A stretch of 46,973 nt of DNA from Acidobacteriota bacterium (GTDB lineage Bacteria; Acidobacteriota; Terriglobia; Acidiferrales; UBA7541): assembly GCA_003224055.1 (NCBI GenBank), contig QHYE01000057.1:1-46973 (forward strand). Reading direction: 5' to 3'. The position numbers were made by a program, and so were the translations under genes. Under the pieces are notes generated by a model. That model saw only the letters and a program-made list of their open reading frames with translations. It searched no databases and was not told where the DNA came from. This document shows positions 38,460 through 44,734 of the stretch, piece after piece; position 1 is the first letter of the stretch, and the number at the start of each line of letters is the position of its first letter.

Positions 38460-39092
38460 CTACTCCGTATCCTTTTCATCTTCCTTCGGTCCAAAAAAGC
38501 GGAACGTCCGTTCTGCGAGCCAACCCACCGCGATTCCTACCCGACGTGGAAAGAAGAATCCAGCAAGAACAATCGTAATGAAGATTCCAAAAAGGACGTG
38601 CCAATGAGCTTGGGAAGTTTCTTGGAGCCATCGCCATTGTGGTCCAAGTTTCTCTGCAATAAAGAAAACTACAAACGCAAGCGCAATTATGCCCAGGGAC
38701 GAGGCCAGGAGTTTCAGCGAATCGCCAGGGGACCTCTCGCCGGGTGGAGCTAAGTCCCACATCACCATCAGATAATGATCGCCACGGCGCAAGCATCTGA
38801 TGGCAAGGTCCCAGTTCTTGCGAGCTGCATCGTTCTCTTTGCGCAGACGATAATAGGCGTGACGGAGAAGCCGCGAAATTTTGACCTCATACTCGTCTGT
38901 GTCATATTCCGCCTCAAATTCATCGTTCAGCTTGAGTGGATCTTCGGGAACGTAGCCGCTTTCGGTGAAATACATCATCCGTTTTTCAAGATCGGATAGA
39001 GGTACACCTTCGAGAGCAGCCTGCTCCGCAGTTTGCGCGACGAGAAGATCCTTGGCTTCGCGAGCCCGCATCGGCTGGATTGTAGGTTTCAT
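38460..39092 (-). CDS. Two-helix membrane protein, hypothetical
   Basis: 210 residues. The first 125 are soluble and mostly helical, acidic and charged (LEKRMMYFTESGYVPEDPLKLNDEFEAEYD, then KISRLLRHAYYRLRKENDAARKNWDLAIRCLRRGDHY). Two membrane helices follow (LLASSLGIIALAFVVFFIAEKL and HVLFGIFITIVLAGFFFPRR), with a charged C-terminus (FFGPKEDEKDTE). ATG at 39092 or TTG at 39113; neither has a good Shine-Dalgarno. Not assigned to a family. Divergent from rnpB. Confidence 0.7.
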   Translation of the reverse strand: MKPTIQPMRAREAKDLLVAQTAEQAALEGVPLSDLEKRMMYFTESGYVPEDPLKLNDEFEAEYDTDEYEVKISRLLRHAYYRLRKENDAARKNWDLAIRCLRRGDHYLMVMWDLAPPGERSPGDSLKLLASSLGIIALAFVVFFIAEKLGPQWRWLQETSQAHWHVLFGIFITIVLAGFFFPRRVGIAVGWLAERTFRFFGPKEDEKDTE

Positions 39093-39133
39093 TTCTGGTT
39101 GGAACAAGTACAAATTCTGTATGTTCTCCGATG

Positions 39134-39139
39134 TATAAT
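39134..39139 (+). promoter_or_regulatory. rnpB: -10 element of rnpB promoter
   Basis: TATAAT ends seven bases before the first base of the predicted RNase P RNA (39147), which is ideal spacing for transcription initiation. The -35 box is poor (CAAATT at 39111-39116). Confidence 0.6.
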
Positions 39140-39146
39140 AAGAACT

Positions 39147-39712
39147 GGCGGGCGGGCCGGGTGATCGCTGGCCTGGTCATCGCGAGATGGCTGGGCGGGA
39201 GGAAAGTCCGGACACCGTCCTGAGGCACGCTCTTCACTTTGTGAGGGGCGGAACTCTTGACAGGGCAACGCGCCTGGTAACGCCAGGGGGCTTGCCACGC
39301 AGGGTCTGCCGGAAGGCAGAGTTACACGCTTCGGCGTGTGGCGCCGGGTTCAACCCGACGCGGTGCGGCTGAGCTACGGAAAGTGCCACAGAGAATAGAC
39401 CGCCGGCGGAGCGCAGCACGGTGGCATCGCGCAGGGAAACCTGCGAGACGTCTTCGAAATGCACGCAACGTTTGGCAAGGGTGAAAAGGTGGGGTAAGAG
39501 CCCACCGCTCCGGTGGCGACACCGGAGGCACGGAAAACCCCGCGTGGTGCAAGGCCAAATAGGAGGGGAGAGCCGGCCCGGCTCGTCAGAACCCTCGGGT
39601 AGGCTGCTGGAGTCACGGTGCGAATCGTGACCTAGAGGAATGATCGCCGCGATACGCAGTTCGCTTCGCGAATTGCGCGCCGCACAGAATCCGGCTTACA
39701 GGCTCGTCCGCC
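39147..39712 (+). ncRNA. rnpB: RNase P RNA, bacterial type A, enlarged
   Basis: Catalytic RNA that removes 5' leaders from tRNA precursors. Conserved blocks in order: GGGAGGAAAGTCCGGAC, CTGGTAACGCCAGGGGG, GCCACAGAGAATAGACCGCC, AAGGGTGAAAAGGTGGGGTA with AGAGCCCACCGC, GGTGCAAGGCCAAATAGG, GGGTAGGCTGCTGGAGTCAC, TAGAGGAATGATCGCC and ACAGAATCCGGCTTA. Both ends were placed by P1 pairing: 39147-39158 with 39701-39712 (two G-U pairs). The length of about 566 nt is well above the usual 350-450. The extra sequence lies largely in P12, where three local hairpins occur (39305-39320, 39324-39339 with a TTCG loop, 39345-39357). Confidence 0.93.
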
Positions 39713-40112
39713 ATTCTTCTTTTATTTTGAGACAACGTAGCTTGACTACGGCCCTCGTAGCGCCCAGATAGCGTCCACTCCGCGAAAAGACTTTGCAATC
39801 GTCGATCAGTTCCCTGAACTTCTCCGCGCCCGCGCATCTCCTAAGCGATGTCCAGATCCTTCCAAGCAATTGACACCATGCCCGCGGTTCGACATGTGCA
39901 CCTCCGGTTCTAGGGCGCAGGTCAGCCCGCTCTCCGCTTTTATGCTCCTCGTTATCAGTGCTTTGCATCGACTCTTCGCTCTCCTCGCAAAAAGGCATGC
40001 GGCGTGCTTTCTCAACGGAGCGAGCAGCAGCTTGCAAGAAATCGAAAGTGATGCGGATCACCGCTGCGTTCGCGAAATAGAGTGTGGAGCCCGAGTTCCA
40101 TATCAACTCCAT
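39696..40112 (-). CDS. Doubtful hypothetical protein
   Basis: An open frame of 138 codons (MELIWNSGSTLYFANAAVIRITFDFLQ at the start) in the 465-bp gap between rnpB and the dehydrogenase gene. It overlaps the 3' end of rnpB by 17 bases. It has no Shine-Dalgarno, and its composition is mixed, with scattered cysteines and charged residues. An opposing frame at 39870-40181 is equally unconvincing. It may be a lineage-specific gene or a chance frame. Confidence 0.25.
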   Translation of the reverse strand: MELIWNSGSTLYFANAAVIRITFDFLQAAARSVEKARRMPFCEESEESMQSTDNEEHKSGERADLRPRTGGAHVEPRAWCQLLGRIWTSLRRCAGAEKFRELIDDCKVFSRSGRYLGATRAVVKLRCLKIKEEWRTSL

Positions 40113-40138
40113 GAGCGAGGATCCGTGAAAATAAGCCA

Positions 40139-40154
40139 ACTGAACTCGTTCAGT
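40139..40154. promoter_or_regulatory. Perfect inverted repeat, likely operator of dehydrogenase/AKR operon
   Basis: ACTGAAC-TC-GTTCAGT: two perfect 7-bp arms with a 2-bp centre, ending 23 bases before the ATG at 40178. The size and the TGAAC/GTTCA half-sites are typical of TetR/AcrR-type operators. No TetR gene is in the window, so the repressor would be encoded elsewhere. Function is inferred from position and symmetry. Confidence 0.6.
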
Positions 40155-40177
40155 CCTCGGCGAAAGGCCAATTCAGC

Positions 40178-41125
40178 ATGAATGCAATCACGTGGGAAAA
40201 AAATAAGCTCGGATTTATCGGAGTCGGCTACATGGGCCGGCCGATTGCGCAGAGGTTGCTTGAATCCGGCTTCAAGCTGACCGCTTATGACCGCAACCGC
40301 GGCAAGGCGGAGGAGTTAGTTCGATACGGCGGTACCGTCGCGGAAAGTGTTGCGGGCCTTTCCTCCAGTTGCAACGTTGTGTTGTCGTGCCTTCCGAGCG
40401 ACGAAACTGTCCTGAACGTTTACAAAGAACAGGACGGCGTATTCGCCAATGCGCATCGCGGCTCACTGGTCATCGACCTAAGCACGGTGTATCCCGAGAC
40501 CTCGCAAGAACTCTCGAGACTAGGTTCAGAGCGGGGAGTTGAGGTTCTCGACGTGACTATATCGGGGAGCACTCCTGCCGCCGAAAGGGGGTTGCTGACT
40601 TTGTTCGGCGGTGGTGACAAAGCATGTTTTGAGGCCGCTGAGCCGATTTTTCGCGCGATCGCGCAGAAGTATTTTTATCTGGGGCCGAGTGGTTCCGGAG
40701 CGACGATGAAGCTTGTGGCGAACACCCTGCTGGGAATTGGAATGCAGGCGATTGCCGAAGCCGTCGCACTCGGTGAGAAGGCTGGACTTGATCGCAATCG
40801 CTTGCTCGATGTGTTGTCCCAGACTGCGGTGGTTGCTCCAGCGCATATGGGCAAACTGCAAAGAGCGATGAAGAGCGACTACAGCCCGCAATTTCCGTTA
40901 AGGCTCATGAACAAGGATTTCGGGTTGATTCTCAATCTCGCGGCTGCCGTTGGCGCGCGAATGCCCGCAGCGGGAGCTGCTTTTGAGATCAATGCGAGGC
41001 AATCGGACGAAGGAGCGGAGCAGGATTTTTCGGCGGTGATTCTGCGGATGGAAAAGGAAGCCCATTTGGATTTTACGGGCGAAGGGCGGATTCGAAAAAT
41101 TGCAAATAAGGGAGGTCAATCATGA
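40178..41125 (+). CDS. NAD(P)-dependent beta-hydroxyacid dehydrogenase
   Basis: 315 residues of the 3-hydroxyisobutyrate/tartronate-semialdehyde/GLYR family. Rossmann motif LGFIGVGYMGRPIAQRLL (11-28), substrate loop DVTISGSTPAAERG (the DxxxSGG-like motif, with a variant SGST), catalytic Lys in GSGATMKLVANTLLG, and NKDFGLIL in the C-terminal domain. It may reduce aldehydes such as succinic semialdehyde or oxidise beta-hydroxyacids. It overlaps the next gene by 4 bases (ATGA), so the two form an operon. Confidence 0.92.
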   Translation: MNAITWEKNKLGFIGVGYMGRPIAQRLLESGFKLTAYDRNRGKAEELVRYGGTVAESVAGLSSSCNVVLSCLPSDETVLNVYKEQDGVFANAHRGSLVIDLSTVYPETSQELSRLGSERGVEVLDVTISGSTPAAERGLLTLFGGGDKACFEAAEPIFRAIAQKYFYLGPSGSGATMKLVANTLLGIGMQAIAEAVALGEKAGLDRNRLLDVLSQTAVVAPAHMGKLQRAMKSDYSPQFPLRLMNKDFGLILNLAAAVGARMPAAGAAFEINARQSDEGAEQDFSAVILRMEKEAHLDFTGEGRIRKIANKGGQS

Positions 41126-42000
41126 ACAAGAAAGAGCTTTCTGCAAGTGGGGCTGGAGACGTTTCGCTCGGCGAGGAAATTTCTGTGCATCGTCTCGGAT
41201 TCGGGGCGATGCGCCTAACCGGCGAAGGCATCTGGGGGGCGCCAAGAGATCGCCAAGGAGCGTTAGCGGTTCTTCGCCGAGCCGTGGAGCTTGATATCAA
41301 TTTCATTGATACCGCGGATTCTTACGGGCCAAACGTAAGCGAGGAACTCATTGCCGAAGCGTTGTTTCCTTACCCGGCTGGCCTTGTGATTGCCACCAAG
41401 GGAGGCTGGAACCGTCCCGGCCCGAATCAGTGGACCCACGATGCAACCCCCTCGCACCTTCGCAAGGCAGTCGAGGGGAGCCTGAAGAGACTACGCTTGG
41501 ACCGCATCGACGTTTATCAACTGCACATTCCGGACCCTGTCGTCTCGTTTGAGGCATCGGTGGAAGCCCTGGCTCGGATGCGAAAGGAAGGCAAGATTCG
41601 CCTGGTCGCGTTGTCCAACGTCACACAAGAGCACATCGAGCGAGCGCGTAGAATCGTTCCTATCGTCTCCGTGCAGAACCGCTATAGTTTTGCCGACCGC
41701 GAATGGGACTACGTGGCGGATTATTGTGAGCGCAATGAAATTGCTTTTATTCCCTGGTTCCCACTGGGGGCAGGCAAAGTTGCCGGCGAGGTGCTCAATC
41801 GAATCGCGCAAGCACGCCGTGCGAGCCCCACGCAAATAGCGCTGGCCTGGCTCCTGCGGCGATCCCCCATTATGCTGCCCATCCCAGGGACTTCCTCGAT
41901 CGAACATCTCGAGCAGAACGTTGCGGCCGCTTCCCTGCGCCTAGCCGAGGAAGAATATAAACAGCTCTCTCGCGTTCCCGAGCTGGTGGCATCACGGTGA
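41122..42000 (+). CDS. Aldo/keto reductase
   Basis: 292 residues. Tetrad Asp63, Tyr68 (DTADSYGP), Lys93 (IATKGGW) and His135 (YQLHIPDP); the C-terminal PIPGTSSIEHLEQN binds NADPH. Starts inside the stop of the dehydrogenase gene (ATGA) with GGGAGG six bases upstream. The pair could detoxify or interconvert carbonyl compounds under one regulator. Only loosely similar to the aldo/keto reductase at 80-1072. Confidence 0.93.
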   Translation: MNKKELSASGAGDVSLGEEISVHRLGFGAMRLTGEGIWGAPRDRQGALAVLRRAVELDINFIDTADSYGPNVSEELIAEALFPYPAGLVIATKGGWNRPGPNQWTHDATPSHLRKAVEGSLKRLRLDRIDVYQLHIPDPVVSFEASVEALARMRKEGKIRLVALSNVTQEHIERARRIVPIVSVQNRYSFADREWDYVADYCERNEIAFIPWFPLGAGKVAGEVLNRIAQARRASPTQIALAWLLRRSPIMLPIPGTSSIEHLEQNVAAASLRLAEEEYKQLSRVPELVASR

Positions 42001-42052
42001 TAGAAAAGGTCTGGTGACTTCTACCACGGGCGAAACAGAGAGGTCTTCGAGT

Positions 42053-43216
42053 TTACCATGCGACGCACGGCAAGCCTTCCGGAGGGAGCGTCACGGCAGG
42101 CCCTTCTACGAATTTCCCAGTACGCGCAGGAGCGGATCGCACCGGTGCCGCCGGTTCGAGGCAGCGAGCCGGCATCGCAAGATCTTCGCCTTCTCGAATG
42201 AAAGTCAGGCGGTCCCGACTGTGATCCCAATCGATGTAGACCAAGTCGCCAGGATGTACTTGATCCGTGGCAAGCAGATTGGCAAGAGGAGAGACAACAT
42301 GGCGCTCAATGGCCCGCTTGAGATGCCGCGCACCATAGCGCTGGTCCGTACCTTCCTGAAGTAAGAATTCCCTGCCCGGACCTGTTACCCGAAGGAGAAA
42401 TTGTCCCTTGGCAGTTTCGAATACTCGCTGCTGGACCTGAGCCAGCTCGATCTCCAGAACTTGTTCCAAGTGATCCCTCCGCAAGGGGTGAAAAACAACC
42501 ACCTTGTCCAGGCGGTTCATGAATTCGGGCGAAAATTTGCGCCGTGCAGCTTCTACGGCGGCACGCTTCACCTTCAGGTCCAATCCCGTAACGGGCTTAT
42601 CGTTTGGCTGAACGAAGCCCATCCCGCCGCTCATGAGTTCCGAGATTTCGCTCCCACCCAGATTGGAGGTCAGGAAAATAACCGTCCGGGACAAATCTAC
42701 ACGGCGATTGTCGCCCAAAGTCAAAGTCGCCTTGTCCAGCATGCCCAGCAGAAGCTGCCATAGAGCATCGGAAGCCTTTTCAATCTCGTCAAACAGCAGG
42801 AACGACAGCTTCAACTTATCCGTGTGGCTCTGTGCCAAGGCTTCCTGGGTGATAAGAGGATGTGTTTCACGATGACCTAAATAGCCCGGAGGTGAACCGA
42901 TCAGCTTGGCAATTTCGTGGGAATGCTGAAATTCGGCGCAATCCACCTTAATTACCGCGCTGGCATCACCGAAGAGAATCTCCGCGGCCGCTTCGACAAC
43001 ACGCGTTTTGCCCGATCCGGTGGGCCCCAAGAACAACAGGTTGCCGACTGGCCGTCCCTGCGAGTTCAATCCGGCGCAAAAGACCTGATGTAGGTCCACC
43101 AGCGCCTGAACTCCTTCTTCCTGCCCGATGATCTTGGCCCGCATGGAACCGTGGAAGTCACGTGTTACCTTGCTGCGGATTGTCAGGTCCAATTGCTGTC
43201 TGGCCGCGGCTCTCAT
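42053..43216 (-). CDS. Solitary ClpB-D2-like AAA+ ATPase
   Basis: 387 residues equal to one AAA+ module of the ClpA/B type plus the D2-small domain. Walker A is GPTGSGKT (64-71), the pore loop SPPGYLG (108-114), Walker B LLFDE (140-144) with EIEKA. A sensor-1 segment FLTSNLGG follows, then the arginine-finger region FSPEFMNRLDKVVVF and a sensor-2 segment TDQRYGARHLKRAI. The N-domain, first AAA domain and ClpB middle coiled coil are absent, as is a ClpP-binding loop of ClpX type. ATG at 43216 has GGGAGG seven bases upstream. Probably an oligomeric unfoldase; partner unknown. Preceded by a sigma-54-type promoter. Confidence 0.88.
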   Translation of the reverse strand: MRAAARQQLDLTIRSKVTRDFHGSMRAKIIGQEEGVQALVDLHQVFCAGLNSQGRPVGNLLFLGPTGSGKTRVVEAAAEILFGDASAVIKVDCAEFQHSHEIAKLIGSPPGYLGHRETHPLITQEALAQSHTDKLKLSFLLFDEIEKASDALWQLLLGMLDKATLTLGDNRRVDLSRTVIFLTSNLGGSEISELMSGGMGFVQPNDKPVTGLDLKVKRAAVEAARRKFSPEFMNRLDKVVVFHPLRRDHLEQVLEIELAQVQQRVFETAKGQFLLRVTGPGREFLLQEGTDQRYGARHLKRAIERHVVSPLANLLATDQVHPGDLVYIDWDHSRDRLTFIREGEDLAMPARCLEPAAPVRSAPARTGKFVEGPAVTLPPEGLPCVAW

Positions 43217-43268
43217 TTCGTGCCTCCCTGCGTCCGGCCCCCGGCGGGCGAGACTCAACCTTTGACAA

Positions 43269-43284
43269 TGCATGGGTAGTGCCA
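43269..43284 (-). promoter_or_regulatory. Sigma-54-type promoter of AAA+ gene
   Basis: On the minus strand TGGCACTACCCATGCA matches the -24/-12 consensus, with GG and GC exactly 10 bases apart. Transcription would start near 43258, leaving a leader of about 42 nt before the ATG at 43216. An enhancer-binding activator would be required; none is encoded in the window. Confidence 0.6.
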
Positions 43285-43385
43285 TTCCTTTAGCGACGAA
43301 ATGCGATTGAAAACCGCGCAAAGTGGTTTGTTTGGGGATATTCCTCGGGCAGAGATGCTGGCTATGCGTTGACACTGTCACGCGG

Positions 43386-43412
43386 TTGACAGAAGACCTC
43401 TGATGTTAAGAT
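43386..43412 (+). promoter_or_regulatory. Candidate promoter of sensor kinase gene
   Basis: TTGACA (43386-43391) with TAAGAT (43407-43412) at a slightly short 15-bp spacing. A second TTGACA at 43369 overlaps an inverted repeat TGACA-C-TGTCA (43370-43380). A leader hairpin CAGGG/CCCTG (43421-43437) follows. Confidence 0.35.
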
Positions 43413-43455
43413 TTTGATTGCAGGGATCAACACCCTGTAATGCCGGAGTAGAAGT

Positions 43456-44643
43456 ATGCCTAGTTCCAATCCTCTTCTGTGGCCCAGGCCGCCTGTAACT
43501 TGGGGCTATGGGATTGCGGTTCTATCGGTCATCGCAGCACTGATCATTTCACGGTGGCCGGCGCTTCATTTGCAAGATGCTCCCGTGTCGCTGTTTCTTT
43601 GCGCCGTCATATTAAGCGCGTGGTTCGGTGGAGCCGGGCCGGGATTGCTCGCTACCGCTCTATCCGCTTTCGCCTTCTACTATTACTTCCTGCCTCCGAT
43701 CTATTCCTTGGGTGCAAAGCCCGGGGAGATCCCACGCTTTCTCGTGTTCACGGTGTCAGTCTTGTTTGTCGGGTCGCTGAGCGCTGCACAAAGGAGCGCC
43801 ATGGAATCGCTTCGGCGCGCCCGCGATGACCTGAAAGAGACAGTTCAAGAGCTCCAGAGAACCAACGAGGCGTTGCAAGCAGAAAGTCGGGAACGCAAGC
43901 GGGCGGAAGAGGCTTCGCGCCAGGCGCAGGCGGATCTAGCGCACGTCAGCAGGGTGACCACCATGGGAGAGCTGACTGCCTCCCTGGCGCACGAAGTGAA
44001 CCAACCGATTGGCGCCGCCGTCACCAACGCCAACACCTGCATTCGCTGGCTGGCGCGCGACACCCCAAATGTGGAAGAAGCGCGCGCGGCGGCCATGAGA
44101 AGCGCGAAAGACGGAATGCGTGCGGCGGAAATCGTCAGCCGGATTCGGCTGCTCTTCAAGAAGGGTACTCCGCAACGGGAGTTCGTAGACATAAACGAAG
44201 TCGTTCGAGAGATGATCGTCCTCCTGCGCGGCGAGGCGACGCGACACAACATATCCGTCCGGACAGAGCTGGCGGCAGAGCTTCCCCCGGTCCTGGGAGA
44301 TCGCGTGCAATTGCAACAGGTGTTGATGAACCTCATGCTCAATGGCATGGATGCGACGAAGGATGTGGATGGGACGCGGGAGCTCGCTATCAAGTCGCAG
44401 CGAGCGGAAAACGAGCAAGTTGTGGTGACCGTCAGCGATACTGGAGTGGGGCTGCCCGCGCAGCAGGCGGACCAGATCTTTAAGGCGTTCTTTACCACCA
44501 AGCCTCACGGCACGGGTATGGGACTCTCCATCAGCCGGTCGATCGTTGAGTCGCATGGCGGCCGCCTGTGGGCTACCGACAACTCTCCGCGCGGAGCCAG
44601 TTTTCATTTCGCCCTGCCCACCAAAGCCGAGGCAAAGGAATGA
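43456..44643 (+). CDS. DUF4118-type sensor histidine kinase
   Basis: 395 residues. Residues about 15-110 hold four membrane helices of the DUF4118 (KdpD-like) type, including AWFGGAGPGLLATALSAFAFYYYFLPP. A coiled coil follows (about 115-160), then the dimerisation/phosphotransfer helix with His179 in SLAHEVNQPIG, and the ATPase domain (NLMLNGMDA, SDTGVGLP, GTGMGLSISRSI). No receiver or regulator is adjacent. Bases 43942-44107 are identical to 46808-46973 in the next kinase. Confidence 0.92.
   Translation: MPSSNPLLWPRPPVTWGYGIAVLSVIAALIISRWPALHLQDAPVSLFLCAVILSAWFGGAGPGLLATALSAFAFYYYFLPPIYSLGAKPGEIPRFLVFTVSVLFVGSLSAAQRSAMESLRRARDDLKETVQELQRTNEALQAESRERKRAEEASRQAQADLAHVSRVTTMGELTASLAHEVNQPIGAAVTNANTCIRWLARDTPNVEEARAAAMRSAKDGMRAAEIVSRIRLLFKKGTPQREFVDINEVVREMIVLLRGEATRHNISVRTELAAELPPVLGDRVQLQQVLMNLMLNGMDATKDVDGTRELAIKSQRAENEQVVVTVSDTGVGLPAQQADQIFKAFFTTKPHGTGMGLSISRSIVESHGGRLWATDNSPRGASFHFALPTKAEAKE
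43942..44107 (+). repeat. Direct repeat copy 1 (kinase core)
   Basis: 166 bp with no mismatch to copy 2 at 46808-46973 (offset 2866). It covers the histidine-phosphotransfer helices. Bases just upstream differ (GATCTAGCGCAC versus GATCTCGCACAC), so the left edge of identity is sharp. The right edge lies outside the window for copy 2. Confidence 0.95.
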
Positions 44644-44734
44644 ACTCTGCAGACGCTCGCTGGTATCAGGGAGACGGTTAGTTTCTAATTGAAGCGCGGC
44701 GCGACTGTTCCGCGCGGCAACCGGATGGAGTCAC

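Noticed and set aside
39300-39640. tRNA-like segments (GGTTCAACCC, GTGCGAATCGTGAC)
   Set aside because: They are stems of the RNase P RNA; no cloverleaf or anticodon arm surrounds them.
39870-40181. 103-codon plus-strand frame upstream of the dehydrogenase gene
   Set aside because: It overlaps the operator and the start of the dehydrogenase gene, has no ribosome site and has no recognisable feature.
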